Shown here: positions 1 to 11,816 of the stretch, piece by piece
Position numbering within the stretch: position 1 is the stretch's first letter
Layout of the letters: each line of letters starts with the position of its first letter
DNA from: Bettongia penicillata ogilbyi
Lineage: Eukaryota > Chordata > Mammalia > Diprotodontia > Potoroidae
Direction: 5' to 3'
Assembly (NCBI GenBank): GCA_023548195.1
Contig: JAJHZJ010000808.1
Coordinates: 1,530,182-1,594,181 of the forward strand
Length of the DNA stretch: 64,000 nt
Made by a program: the position numbers and the translations under genes
The notes under the pieces: generated by a model
What the model was told of the DNA's origin: nothing
What the model saw: only the letters and a program-made list of their open reading frames with translations
The model's database searches: none

Positions 1-415
1 ATAAAAATTGGTATTTACTTAATAATAAAAATCTACTATATGGCATTTCAATTTCACTGTCTTATATATGCTTTTTACTATTAGCACTTGCTTCTTATCA
101 AACCTGAAGGGTTGATTCAAACGATACTTGACTTCAAAATTTATTTGCATCTAAGGATATTTCTGTGGTATAGTACTGAAATATTTAGCAAAATATTTAA
201 GAAATGCACTTTAAGATAGCATTTCTTAACACTAATCTTATGATACTCTAGAATTTTAGTCTTCCTTGATATACCTCAGTGTTGCTTATTTTTTAGGAAG
301 AGTACTATTTAATGATGTTATGTTTCTGAAAAATCAGGTACTTTATGTTACATGAGACTGATCATATCTTGTATAGTAAGAGAGGTGATGGACATACTGA
401 AACAAAGATAGTCAG

Positions 416-668
416 GAGACTGTGCAGTGGATAGAAATTTGGATTTGGAATCAGAAAGACCTAATTTCAAATCCCACCTCATATATTTACTAGCTATGTG
501 ATTTAAAGCCAGTCACCTAATCTCCGTCTGCCTTACTTTCTTCATCTATAAAGTGGGAATAATTATGATAGCACCTAACTCACAGAATTATTGTAAGGAT
601 CAAATGAAATTACCTTTTTAAAGGGTTTTGTGAAGCTTGAACATAATGTAAATGCTACCTGTTATTAT
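416..668 (+). repeat. MIR/MON1-type CORE-SINE
   Basis: Sense copy of a CORE-SINE. It runs from a tRNA-like head (cagtggatag, aatcagaaagacct, tttcaaatccc) through the core (agccagtcacctaa, ttcttcatctataaa) to the tail (gtaaggatcaaatgaaat, atgtaaatgctacctgttatt). Diverged but essentially full length. Family name inferred from remembered consensus. Confidence 0.75.
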
Positions 669-699
669 TTCTACTAAACATCCCTTGATTTATAAAACT

Positions 700-1120
700 G
701 ATATATTTTTGAAAAGTTATAGAACAAACTCAGAAACAGCCACAGTGCTCAAGGACTGTTTCTGATAGACTAAGCCTTTCACAGCACTGCAAGGACCTAA
801 AACATCTCCAAAGGACTCTTGAGGCAAAATGCCATCCACATCCAGAGAAAGAACTATGGATCCAGAAAGTAGAATGACACAGATGATTTTCTCTTGTATT
901 ATGTTCTGTTTTGTTTTTCTTTTTCTCTTGGTTTCTCTCATTTGTTTGAATTCTTCTATGCAACATGACTAATGTGAAAATGTGTTTAATAAGAATGTAT
1001 GTGTAGAATCCATATAAGATTGCATGCCATCTCAGGAAGGGAACAGGGAGGGAGGGAGAGAAAATTTAAGACTTATAGAAGCAATTGTTGAAAACTGAAA
1101 ACAAATAAATAAAAATTTTT
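700..1120 (+). mobile_element. L1 3' end fragment (marsupial type)
   Basis: The sequence follows the marsupial L1 3' end in order: a block with 'atccacatccagagaaagaac', then a T/C-rich stretch, 'caacatgactaatgtgaaaatg', a purine-rich 'gggagggagggagagaaaattt', and an A-rich end. A second sense copy lies at 57,870 and antisense copies at 36,787 and 55,265. No ORF2 is retained here. Confidence 0.6.
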
Positions 1121-1394
1121 AAAAAGTTATAGATGAAATAAAATTTATTGCAATGAAGCTTATTTTACCACTGACTTAATATTATAAAATTGGAGAAAAA
1201 TTTTTATCTTTAGAAATTCAAGTGAACTGTGCTTCATCTTAGGAATAAGTAGGTAAAATAAAGGTTGGTCCTTGGATTATTTGGTGTTACAGATTTAAAA
1301 AAAAAGTTACCACCTTCCAGGAATTATGGTTCTCATTAATATTTTGCTTATTGAACTCTCATTATAGCCACCTTATTTTAAAAAGCTTATTAAC

Positions 1395-1890
1395 CAAACA
1401 TTATTAAATTCCTATTATATGAAAAGCTCTTTTTGTGACACAGAGACAAATTCTTCAAGGAAGGATTTGATGGAGGGACCAAGCATATACACTGAAAAAT
1501 AAATTCAAGGCAATTTGAGGAGACAAGGGGGAGGAACAATAACAATGCTGAGGATTGAGAAAGAAGTAAGTATATTCCAGGCAAGGGGGACACATTTTGT
1601 GGAGGTGGGAAGTAGAATGATAAATTCAGGGACCAGCTACTGGTTCATTGTGGCTGGCATGAAGAAAAACGACATGAAAAAAGCTGGTACAGCTAGATAG
1701 GAGCTGGATTATAGAGGATTTTGAATAGCAGTCTGAGTTTGCTATTTTATTCTAGAGGTAATAGGAAGCCAGTTGAGGTTTTTGAATAGGAGAGTGAAAC
1801 TCTAAGATTACTTGCCTTAAGGGGATTATTTTGGGGATATTATGGGGAGGATAGATTGGAAATGAGGTCATAACACATGTGAAGGACGAG
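1395..1890 (-). mobile_element. L2 LINE fragment, antisense
   Basis: Read on the minus strand it resembles the L2 3' coding/UTR region. On the plus strand the antisense landmarks are visible in the usual order: 'atattccaggca', 'gctggcatgaag', 'attttattctagaggtaatagg', 'agccagttgaggtttttgaa'. Strongly decayed, with no usable reading frame. Confidence 0.5.
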
Positions 1891-2940
1891 GACCTGAGAC
1901 ACTGCAAGATGCCAAATGACTGAGAAAAAATTAAATTATATAACTATATGCTGCAATTGTTAGAAAATTAGATGTAGCCAGGAATCTTTCAACACGGTTC
2001 CTTGAAAATGGTGTCCAGGTGGTTCAAGATGTTTTTTGAGTTGACATCTATTCAAAGCCCCTTCACTTTGAGCCTCTATCCATTATATTATCTCAAAGTT
2101 AAACCAGTTTTAATACACAGAATCATCAGTTAAGAACACTAAATAATAAAATGGAATAATACCAAGTTAAATAACACGGAGAAAAACACACAAGGGAACA
2201 CTCTCCCATAGATCCTAGGACCACTATGGGAAAGGGAATACTTATAGGCTAAAAATTCATAGGATTCTGCTCTAGCTGTCTTTGAAACTCCTTCCTATTG
2301 TTTCCCTGTAGAGCTGTCAACTATCATTAATTCCTTGAATTACAATTGTTAGGCAGTTTATTCTTGGACATAGTGAATGTTCATAGAGCCAGTGCATGAC
2401 CTTAGGTCTCAATCAACTCTTTTATGGAGCAGACCTGGGGCTACACACCCAGCCAGCACATCAAGAGTTCCTGAGGGTCAAGTGTGTCTTTTACTACTTT
2501 GCTTTCTCCTCAGTAGAAACTCCTGGGGAAGAGAAAGAGAGAGACACTGCTCCTTGATATTTAGATTTCGGTGCATCATGTCATTATTAGCTAATTATAG
2601 GACCATGCAGCTTGCCTGGAGTTTAATACTGGAGGGATAAGGTACAACTGGTAACCTTTGTCTTGTTTTCTAGAAGTTATAAGAGTTGCTTCCCTCTTTT
2701 ACCAAATTAATATATTTTTAAAACATTTTTGGTCATGTTTAAAATTAAATGGATTTCCTGGTTAACTCTGATATTATCTATGAATTAATCAAAAAATTCA
2801 GTTACTGACAATACATTCCCTTCTACCACCCCACACCATATCTTGGCATTCAGGTTAATCAAAGTTTTTATTGAAATACTTTATACAATAAGCAAAGTAG
2901 ACCAGAGGACCTTGAGAAAGTTCTTAGAAAAACTATAGGG

Positions 2941-3100
2941 CTTTATTTAATCTTTTTTTAAATTTACATTTTTAATTTTTATCACCATTTGTGACTATAA
3001 ATCTCCCCTTCCTCTACTCAGTAAGCAATCCATTTTAACAAAGATAAAAAATAAAGATTAAAAAAAAGCATTTCAGGAATATCAATCTATATCTACTAAG
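2941..3100 (-). mobile_element. Possible L1 3' end remnant
   Basis: T-rich start followed by 'ctccccttcctctactcagtaagcaatcc' -like pyrimidine-rich text. It weakly resembles the antisense L1 3' UTR also seen at 36,787. The match is by eye and could be chance similarity of low-complexity sequence. Confidence 0.25.
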
Positions 3101-3102
3101 TA

Positions 3103-3103
<1 letters not shown>

Positions 3104-3135
<32 letters not shown>
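3104..3135 (+). repeat. (CA)16 microsatellite
   Basis: Uninterrupted CA dinucleotides, 32 bp, the purest short dinucleotide repeat in the first 20 kb. Confidence 0.97.
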
Positions 3136-3137
<2 letters not shown>

Positions 3138-3794
3138 TTAGAGTATTTTTTAATGAGATGTGGTTATTGTTTGGGGCCAGATGCCTTCTAGCTGTAGGAT
3201 ACTTTATTAAGGAATGTAATCTGCTGTAGACTGTGTGAGTCACCCAGTAAGAAGATGAGTAAACAATACCTTACATGGCTGTTGGACTCTTCATGAGAAC
3301 CAGTACCTCCTGCTTCTTATTCTTTGGCTTGAGTCCGTACCTCACAGTTCTTAGATTTCCCTTCTGCTCATGTGTCTGTACCTCTGCCTGATTGATCTCT
3401 TTGGGAATGACTCCAGTTTTGTATCAGCCTGTGGCTCTGTGTGTCCTAGTAAACTTGTGTCCAACTTACCCTGCTGCAGTTACCTGCCCCACTGTCATCT
3501 GGCCTCAAATGGCAACTTAGAGGTCTTGGCTTTCATTATCATACCAATGATAATGGTAGACACAGAGTGCTTTTGTGATCTACTTAAGTTGGTTCAGCTA
3601 CTAAGCAGAAGAGCCAGGACAAGGATCCAGGTTTCTTCATGCAGAATTCTTTCCATCAAGTCATTCTTGTATTGATTTTACTTGTTAAGGAAAACTTATG
3701 TATGATTTCATGTTGCCAATAATGAGATACATTGTGCTGAACAACTGCATGAAATGTGTAAACCTTTGAGAACTGTAGGTTCACCTACAGGGAC

Positions 3795-3940
3795 AATCTT
3801 GTTTGACCCCCTTATTTTGTAGATGAGGAAGACAAGGGAGGTTGAATTATTTGCCCATGGTTACACAGCTAATAAGAGTCAGAGGGAGGATTTGGTCTCA
3901 TGAGAATTCTTCCTACTATATAACATTGAGTCTAGATTTT
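3795..3940 (-). repeat. MIR-type SINE, antisense
   Basis: Antisense core signature: 'ttttgtagatgaggaagac', 'tttgcccatggttacacagctaataagag', 'gaggatttggtctc'. The 5' and 3' ends are eroded. Confidence 0.65.
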
Positions 3941-4639
3941 TAAAAACATTTTACTTGAAGACTCTAAGGCAGATGTACATACATGGTTAAATGATTTTCT
4001 TCATTAATAGTTTTATTTTATTAAAAAATTATTTTATTAAATAATAGTATGGGTGGAGATTTTCCTTCACTAGATAAATGTTACCAATTTATAAGATTTT
4101 CTTAGACCATTTTGTTCTGGTCAAATTAAAGTGGAAAGGGGTAGTGATCATCTAGGTCATTTAAGTTCTAAAATTTTCAATCGAGGGGAAAAAAAGTTCT
4201 TTGAATAAGATAATTTATCTGGGCATTTGTCAGGTTACCTAGACAGTTACTCAGATTGGCTGAAATCCCAACTATGTCATTGCAACTATGATGTTTAATC
4301 TCAAACAAAAGATAACATTTAATTGAATGAAGAGTCATAACATGATTTGTAACCTGAAGAAAACTGGAGACATGTTGAGCATGCAAATGAATAAATGTCT
4401 CCGATATGTTATTAGTTTGTGGGTGACCTGCCTAAGCTTGATTTAGGACTCTGGAACTCTAAAATTTGCTGGTGTCACTTTCCCTCCACTGTTACTGGGA
4501 TCTTCTTAAGGATTTTCATAGGACTATTCATTATTAATTGGAGGGAGGGGTTGTGGGGGGGGGGGAATCATCTTCCCTGGCCTTTATATTTGAGAAAAAG
4601 AATTGTAAAGCAGTGTTTTACCTTAGGAAATTGAATATA

Positions 4640-4770
4640 GGAGTGATATCTTTAGTGCTTTAAAGTTTAGAAAGGGCTTTACAAATACTGTCTTGAGACT
4701 CTCACCAGCCTTGTGGGGTAGATCCCACAGGTATCATTAATCTCCATTTTTCAAACAGAGGCTCAGCAAG

Positions 4771-4831
<61 letters not shown>

Positions 4832-5190
4832 CAGTGAAGGAAGAAGGAACTGGAGAAAGGAAGAAAGAATGGGAAAAAGAAAGAAAGAAAAGAAAGATGG
4901 ATAAAGTCTTTATTAAGCATTTACTGTATGTCAGACACTGTGTTAAGTGCTAGGACTAGAAATGCTAGCAAAAGACAGTCCCCTATCCTTAAGGAGTTCA
5001 CATTTCAATGGGGAAAGACCATATATAGAAGGGACCTGGTAGGCGCTGGGGATGGGAGAATGAAAGGGTTTCAGCACAGGGGCTAGACTGATAGGGATGA
5101 GGTGGTCACACAGCTACCAAGGGTCTGAGGCTGGATTTGAACCCAGACTTTTCTTCTAGAACTCTTTATACTGTACCATGCTGCTTTTCC
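4640..5190 (-). repeat. MIR-type SINE split by a GATA tract and L2-like DNA
   Basis: The left half (4,640-4,770: 'agggctttacaaatactgtc', 'ccatttttcaaacagaggctcagcaagg') and the right half (5,103-5,185: 'ggtcacacagctaccaag', 'gctggatttgaacccagac') are consecutive parts of one antisense CORE-SINE. About 330 bp lies between them: a GATA repeat (4,771-4,831), a purine-rich stretch (to about 4,900) and an antisense L2 3' end (4,905-5,100, 'tttattaagcatttactgtatg'). Confidence 0.6.
4771..4831 (+). repeat. (GATA)15 microsatellite
   Basis: Perfect GATA tetranucleotides over 61 bp, flanked on the right by GAAA/GGAA-rich DNA. It accounts for the poly-(Tyr/Leu/Ser/Ile) frame on the minus strand here. 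Confidence 0.97.
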
Positions 5191-5249
5191 ATTGGGGTGA
5201 AAGTTCATTTACATAATCATTGGTGGAAGGAAAGGGGAATAAGTAGTAC

Positions 5250-5466
5250 TTTTCTACTTTAGGATAGGAACTGAGCTGTTCTCTCATTTGATCGTCACAA
5301 CAACACTGTGAGTTAGACTCTATTATAATTTCCATTTTTCAGTTGAGAAAATTGAGGCAGACAGAGGTTAAATGACTTGCCCAGCACCACCCAGTAAGTG
5401 TCTGGGGTCAAATTTGAAGTCAGATCATCTTGAAGGCTCAGCTCTCTACCAACTGTACCACCTTGT
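5250..5466 (-). repeat. MIR/MON1-type SINE, antisense
   Basis: Nearly full length. It carries 'catttttcagttgagaaaattgaggcag', 'ttaaatgacttgcccagcacc', 'agtaagtgtctgggg' and 'gctctctaccaactgtaccacc', the antisense order of a CORE-SINE. Confidence 0.75.
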
Positions 5467-5469
5467 TGG

Positions 5470-6275
5470 TAGAGACTGATTATTCTCTTTCTCTAATATT
5501 TCTTTCCCTTCGGGGTCATCTCCCTGAAAAGAATTTGGAACCTGAGTCTTTCCTTTTGAAGCTGAAAGTCAGAATAAAAAGATCTCTCCTCTCTACGTTT
5601 CTTGCCAACTCTTTCCCTTGCATAAGGATAGAGCACAGACCAATCACTCTCCATCAATGAGGAGAGTCTTGGGGACCTGATTGCAATATGTTTTTGGGGG
5701 AAACCCCAATGATCAGTTACATATGAGCTTTTGGGTTGCTACTTTATCATCTTACATCATAATCAATGACTAGACGAATGGAATCTTGGTGTATTTCTGT
5801 CAGATTTTAATGTATTGCTCATTATCCAAAGCTGTGTGTTTCTATACTTACTTATTGGTCATTGATCATCAAAGATGCAATCATTTTAACTTCAAGCATA
5901 CATATCCCCTTTAGCCATGGCATTCTGGTGCACAGAAATTATTTTCCTACAAAATGGCAAACTGTGAACCTTAAAGCCATCTCTCTTTAACCTGGGTCAT
6001 GTTTTATTTCCTGTTGATAAAGTGACATGTCCCCACTAGTCAGAAAGGACATGCAATAAAGTGACTTGGAGATTTAACCAATAATGCTGACTTTTGAAAT
6101 TTCCTCCCTAGAAATGGAGAGCATCAGAATATGGACCTCAGCAAAACAAATACTGAAAGAAATTTGAAAAGGCTGAGAATGGTTTTATCAGACAATTTCT
6201 ATAAAACTAGCTACTGGAGAAAAAAAACCTAATGATGTTTAAGGCTCATAATTTTTGATCTCCAATGAATAGTAT
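5470..6275. other. No recognisable feature
   Basis: AT-rich DNA without a repeat family, RNA gene or coding signature that I can name. Short open frames here have no protein-like pattern. Confidence 0.5.
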
Positions 6276-6277
6276 TA

Positions 6278-6400
6278 ATATGTTCAGTAAACATTTATTA
6301 AATGACTGCTGTGTTAAAAGCACTGTACTGAGGAAATATAAAATTTATTTAAGACATATATGATCCTTGATCTCATGGAGCCTGTAGTTTGGTGTGGGGA
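6278..6400 (-). mobile_element. L2 3' end, antisense
   Basis: 'cagtaaacatttattaaatgactgctgtg' followed by 'agcactgtactgagg' and 'gatccttgatctcatggagc' is the antisense L2 tail pattern (tail repeat, then the body). Confidence 0.55.
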
Positions 6401-7143
6401 ATATGATGCAACCACAGGTGTCTGTAGTACATTTGTACATATGTTCTTTGTAAGGTCTGAGTAGGTAGGTCATTATTGGCTAGGGTTAGGGAGGTATGGA
6501 AAGGAAGATCTCTCTCTCTCTGTTGCATACACCATCAGTATTACCCCAGCCACTTTGAGGAGTATTAACACAAGTCTTAGAGGCTCATTTCTAGGAAGTG
6601 TTGTGTTAAAGCCAAGTGATTTCTGCTCCCAATTATAATCACTACAGTGGGCAGGTCTCTAAGGACTGCATTTGCCACAATGCCTATGGCCAAGTGGGAG
6701 AAATTCTCTAGTCTATGACTCCTAGAAAGCTGCATGTCTTGAGTGATATGCTTACCAGTCTAGGACTCTAATGGGTGGTGTGTGTTCTACAGCCAGAAAA
6801 CTTAAAAACAATATTGCCAGAGCTGTAGAGGAAGACAGGAAGCATACGCTGGAGGGGGAAGAAGAAGGAGAATATTTGGGGTGGGATGGCCATGGCATCT
6901 TTAGACCTAGTAGTTGTCACTGGATCCTGGTGATTTCTGAGCCAAAGGGAGAGGGATCAGCTTGTCTTCTGCAGGCCCTTGGAAACTGTCTGAAAAATGC
7001 CCACATCTGGAGCATTTCCCATTTGGTGCCCAACATTCTGAAAGAACCACATTCCTTTGCTTTTCTGGGGAATCACGTAGATCAAAAGGGAATTAAGTTA
7101 TAATTCCCCTGTATATATAGGAAATTGTACCATTTGTGAGTGG

Positions 7144-7445
7144 GTGAAGAGCAGTCTATTAATCCTTGAGTCCCATATTCCTTTAAAGCTCATTTCAGAT
7201 GTTTCCTCCTCCATGAAGCCTTTTTCTGATTTCTTTCCAGCTGCTAGTGACTTGTGGGAAATTTTCTTGTGTTTATTTTATATATATGAAGTACATGCTG
7301 TCTCTCCTAAGAGAATAGATACTCCTTGAGGGAAGGTTTTTTTTTGTTTGTTTTTTTTGTTTTTTTTTTTTTTGCTCTGCATCCCCATTACCTAGCTTAG
7401 TGCCTGGTACATAGGAGGCAATCAATAAATTCTTAGTAATTGATA
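7144..7445 (+). mobile_element. L2 3' end, sense
   Basis: Carries the L2 3' landmarks in order: 'cctcctccatgaagcctttt', 'atactccttgaggg', a T-rich insert (7,339-7,372), 'tgcatccccattacc', 'gcttagtgcctggtacatag' and 'caatcaataaattc'. Confidence 0.75.
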
Positions 7446-7635
7446 TTTATGTTACTTAATACCTCAGTGAAATGCCTTTGCTGTTTAATGTATATATCTC
7501 TTATATGGTCTGGCAATAGAGAACAGTGGCTTGGGCTATGAGTTTTGAGATTATTACTCAGAGTAGCCACATACTGAAGTTAGGGATTGGGAGGGTGAGT
7601 AGCAAGAATCTTGACCTAGTAAAAGTTCTTACTTA

Positions 7636-7676
7636 TATATATATTATATTATGTATTAAAATACATAATATATTAT
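7636..7676. repeat. AT-only palindrome
   Basis: 'tatattatgtatt' is followed within a few bases by its complement 'aatacataatata'. The result is an almost pure A/T inverted repeat of about 40 bp able to form a cruciform. Confidence 0.7.
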
Positions 7677-7689
7677 CATACTAGTCACA

Positions 7690-7850
7690 AAATGCCTTCC
7701 TCATAATAGCTCTTTGAGGTAGGCAGTGCAGGTGTTATTATCCCCGTTTTACAGATAAGAAAACTGATGCCCAAAGAGATGCCCAGTTGAGAATCAGAGC
7801 TAGGATTCCACTTTCCCAATCCAGTTGTCTTGCAGGTATTCCATGCCACC
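7690..7850 (-). repeat. MIR-type SINE, antisense
   Basis: Antisense core: 'ttgaggtaggcagtgcagg', 'ccccgttttacagataag', 'gcccaaagagatgcccag', 'atgccacc'. Confidence 0.7.
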
Positions 7851-9224
7851 TAATAAAAGTGTTTCCCCAAAAATAAAGACTGGCGTATAAATGCAGACCC
7901 TGCTGTATCTTCCTCCACCCTTCTTTCCCCCCTTGAATCTTACTGAAGAGCTCTTCTTTGACCTTCTACTGGATTGAACCTACAAGTCCTCAGATTCCTC
8001 TACCTCTTCTCATCCCCAAGTCCTCTTTCTCCAACATTCCTAATTTCCAGTGTCCTTGCGTTTCAGTGGCCTCCTTAAGTTTCAGAGTCAATAGGATCTT
8101 CCTGCCAGAGCTGTGGCTAAATAAACAGGAGCTTTTTCTTTGGAGTTTGCTCTGAGGAGCTCCAGATTCACAGCCCCAGCTTTTAGCATGCTCTCAGTTT
8201 CCCTTATACCACAGGTAAGTTTTATGTGCAAGGACACAAAGTTAGGTAATTTAAACTTTTAGTGTTGGAAAAGGTCTTTGTGCCTTGGTACAAATTAAAC
8301 ATAATTTCATATAACCACATCTGATGTTGTCAGAATATATCACCTGAGCTGCTTGAGTAAAATACTGTATACTTTTGTGAGTGATTTCTATTCCCCTCAA
8401 TTCCATTTAGGTTGAAATTCAAGTCATCATGTTATCCCAGAAGGGGCCTTCATCTCCACCAATAAGGAGACAGTCCCATACCAATGGGCTTTGGCACAGG
8501 GGTTACAAATACAAAGATACTAAGGCAAAATGTAAATGTGCTTCGGCCTTTCTCTGAGGCAGCTGGATATGAGTTTTGTGTGTGAGCTTTTAAAAATACA
8601 GCAGCTGCAGTATAGGTCACATTTCAATGAATTTCGATAAAATTCCAACTAGGGAGGAAGTCTGTCAGATTCTGAAATGGTTTCAAGTCAGATTTTACTG
8701 AGTAAATATTAGATAGTGACTGAATTACCCAATAATTTTCCTGATTCAGGCATACCAGGCACGGGAGTAAAGTTGTATGGAAAGTTGCAATTCTCAGTTC
8801 ATTTTTCTTGGCTATTTTTTCCCATGGATCTAATAGCTATTTTCTTCTGCTTTTCCCACGGTTCTATAGTCCCTAAGGTGAACTGTTTTGTACTGGGTTT
8901 TTTTTTCTTGTGCTGCCAGTTTGGATTCTTTTTTCCACAAATACTGACTGACCTTTACAGTTAACATACTTTTGAAAATTCATGTCTTTACTGGGCAGCT
9001 TTTCCACTGACAGAAAAGAGTCGAGTCCTGCCAGGTTTTTCCCCTGGATTCTTATTGGCAGAGAACCAATTGATGACCATGGAACTGAGTTATGAAGGCT
9101 TTCCTTTTCCTAATTGGGTGACTTAAAAAAAAAAGATACAGAGTTCTGCTGTGGTTCTCCTTGCTGTTCAGATATATTCTAATGCAGATAAATTAAGAGC
9201 TAATATTTTTTAAAAATTTATTTA

Positions 9225-9330
9225 TATGTTACATGTGGGGACCATTTTATTTTCCTTTGTCCCCAGTGCCTGGCATACAGTAAACACTTAATAAATGCTT
9301 GTTGGTTGGTTGATTATGGATGAATGAAAA
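9225..9330 (+). mobile_element. L2 3' end, sense
   Basis: 'tccccagtgcctggcatac', 'agtaaacacttaataaatgc' and 'ttgttggttggttga' form a sense L2 tail. It abuts an antisense L2 3' end starting at about 9,331, so the two meet tail to tail. Confidence 0.7.
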
Positions 9331-9475
9331 AGCATGTATTGAGTGCTTACTATATGCCAGGCATCATGCTATGCACTGTGGGTATAAATCCCAAACAAGT
9401 AAGTACAACTTAGTTATTATTCTGTGGAGCTTTTATTTTACTAGAGGTAGACAACACACATAGGAGAGTGGGAAC
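9331..9475 (-). mobile_element. L2 3' end, antisense
   Basis: 'gatgaatgaaaaagcatg', 'gagtgcttactatatgccag', 'gcatcatgctatgcactg' and 'tggagcttttattttactag' follow the antisense L2 3' region. It forms an inverted pair with the preceding sense tail. Confidence 0.65.
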
Positions 9476-9814
9476 AAAGGAGGAAGTCTTAGTGGTGATG
9501 GGTGTCAGAGACCAACGGATTGTTGCCTCCTTTTCAGGATGATAGTATGGATTTGATTACTCTTCTCAGAAGTAGAATTGGAAAAGGGGTGGAAGGAAGC
9601 AGGCTACACATGCAGCAGCTTGGCATGAAGATGGCCAGGGGGTAGCATGGTGGGTCACAGACTGGGCAAGACATGGCGGATGCTCACCAATCAGAAGCCT
9701 GGGAGCCTTGGGTAGGGGCTTGAGCTTTAGATGATATCTCTGAGCATGGCAACTTAAAGATGGTTGGGAAAGTCCTTGTGTAATAACAGTCCAATGAATC
9801 AGGAGGTTGTACAG

Positions 9815-9965
9815 TTTTTATTACCTTCATTTTGCAGATGAGAAAACTGAGGTTCATAAAGGCTTGGGATTTGTCCAGATTCATGCAGTTAGTTAAGTGT
9901 TGTAGCCAGAGAGAACTGCTGACTTCAAGTCTATACATAATGCCATACATTTCACTGTTTTTTTT
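9815..9965 (-). repeat. MIR-type SINE, antisense
   Basis: 'ttcattttgcagatgagaaa', 'ctgaggttcataaagg', 'gggatttgtccagattcatg' and 'gaactgctgacttcaag' give the antisense CORE-SINE order. Confidence 0.65.
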
Positions 9966-10062
9966 ATCATACAAGGCCTTATACATTACATATTATATAA
10001 ATATGATATATTTATCATAGATACTTATTTCTAATTTTTGTTAGATATTTCATATGAAAGAG

Positions 10063-10298
10063 ATTACATGGGCTAGAGCACAGAGAGCTGGCCTTGGGGT
10101 CAGGAAGTCTTGGATCCTAGTCCTGGGTCTCATACATGTTGGCTGTGTGAGTGTGGCTGTGGCAAGTCACTTACCCTTATAGAGTTGCAGCCAAATCTCT
10201 AAGACCATGAATTGCGGAGAAGATGCCTCTCCCTTCAGATTAGAGAGTAAGATCCCTGCCTACACTGGTGACATCACCCAGATGGTCCAAAAAAAAAA
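10063..10298 (+). repeat. Marsupial tRNA/CORE-SINE with A tail
   Basis: The head 'gctggccttggggtcagg' and core 'ggcaagtcacttacc' are followed by a variant 3' arm ('agttgcagccaaatctct', 'ggtgacatcaccca') that recurs at 18,876 and 32,395. It ends in A10 (10,289-10,298). Confidence 0.65.
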
Positions 10299-10302
10299 GT
10301 AC

Positions 10303-10930
10303 TTTTTTTTCATGACAATAGCTTTTATTTGTAATAAATCCTATTCTGGACTTCAGGTTCATAGCAAGTGTTATTAAAATACTTAAGACAAAATATATAT
10401 AAATGACTCCCTAGGAGGTCCCTGTGTTTTACCTGTGGGTAAGGAATTAGCCCTATAGCCTTACGTTTTTTTCTCATTACCACTTCTCTACTAACTATTG
10501 TTCCTCATTTAACATCATAAAAGTGTTGTGCTTTTTAAAACTGTCATTCATCAGTGTCTACCTGTTTAGTGATTGTACAGTGATGAGCGTGGTACTGCTA
10601 TTTGACATGTAACACAGTAAAATGTACTTTGGTCATCCCAAGGGAGTTGCATTAGATCGAGACGATTGCTCTGAATTCTGTGACCTTTGAGGGTGAGGTG
10701 CCTGCCACCAAGACGGAGGGATCAGCTGGTTCTGAAGGATTCTTTTGCCCTGAACAGACTCCATGGTTTGATGAAAGCCCACACGAACCTGAGTAATAGC
10801 CAGCTATTCAATTCGTAGTCGTAGTTTTTGCATCTAGAAACATGAAACCACTTGAGTGCTCATGTTCACTCCCATGGCACCAACCCACAGTCTTTGAAGG
10901 AGCCCAGCTCTCTTAGAAATAAAAGGAGGA
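10303..10930 (-). pseudogene. Probable processed retrocopy of an mRNA 3' region
   Basis: Read on the minus strand, the sequence ends in an AATAAA signal (complement at 10,324-10,329) followed 14 nt later by A8 (T run at 10,303-10,310). That is the layout of a reverse-transcribed polyadenylated transcript. The sequence upstream is not similar to the surrounding SINE/LINE families and has a more even base composition. No long frame is open, so it may be 3' UTR or decayed coding sequence. I could not identify the parent gene and saw no clear target-site duplication. An unclassified repeat with a terminal poly-A is the main alternative. Confidence 0.4.
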
Positions 10931-10987
10931 AAAAGAAATGAGAAAGAAAAGCTTAATGCGGGAAATCAGAGAGAATGTGAAAAGAAG

Positions 10988-11245
10988 AATGGCTAGCATG
11001 TATTTATTTACAAATCACTTTAAGATGGATGAAGTGCTTTACAAATTTTATTTCATTTTCTTCTCATACCAATGCTAGGAGGTAGACGCTATTATTATCC
11101 CCACTTGACAGATAAAGAAGCTAAGGCAGGCACAGATTAAAGTGATTTGCCCGTGGTCTTTAATCTAGGAGCTGGATTACAAAGAGACCTGAATCCAAAT
11201 CTGATTTTAGACACTGGTTTTATCCACTGTGCCAACTAGCTGGAG
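10988..11245 (-). repeat. MIR/MON1-type SINE, antisense
   Basis: Near full length: 'gtgctttacaaattttat', 'gctaggaggtagacgctat', 'ccccacttgacagataaag', 'tccactgtgccaactagctgg'. The last block is the complement of the SINE head. Confidence 0.75.
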
Positions 11246-11816
11246 AATTATGAGTAATGGGGTGAGGGGAGATGTCTGGGAGCAGGGTAGAGATTGTAAA
11301 GACTGTGTTCTGGAAATCAAATGAATGTAGTATTCTCAGCTGAGGCTTCCTTTTTGCGTTTGCAATGGTTACATCTGGAATTATTGCATTTGGAATCTCT
11401 TCACTTCCCCCTAGGGCGAGACAATACATTAGAATTTCAGGATCTGGGGCTCCAAGATTGCTGTTTTCGTATTTGTCTGTTTATATTCTATACCTAACCT
11501 GCTTCCAAAAAGGATTAAAGCAGCAAGACAGTTAAATTTTGACAGGCCTCGGCTTGCCTTGTACCTTGCTTATGAAGACCGACCATTTCTGTGAGTCATT
11601 TTCTTTGCAAATAAAATAAGCTGAACAATTGAGGTTCACTTCTACTTCTTTTGTGGGGAGGCAAAGGGAGAATAGGGAAATTGTCTTTCTATACGTTTTG
11701 GGGTCTTCATCCATCCTAACAGTTATTTCACAGTTTGGTCAAGAAGGATTTAAGTGAGATTTAAGACTGTGAATCTTCACATACAGATGTTTCCAGGAAA
11801 TCCTTTTTTGGATACT

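Noticed and set aside
6771..7103. 110-codon plus-strand frame beginning MGGVCSTARKLKNN
   Set aside because: No conserved pattern, splice context or codon bias seen. Ends in ordinary AT-rich DNA next to an L2 tail.
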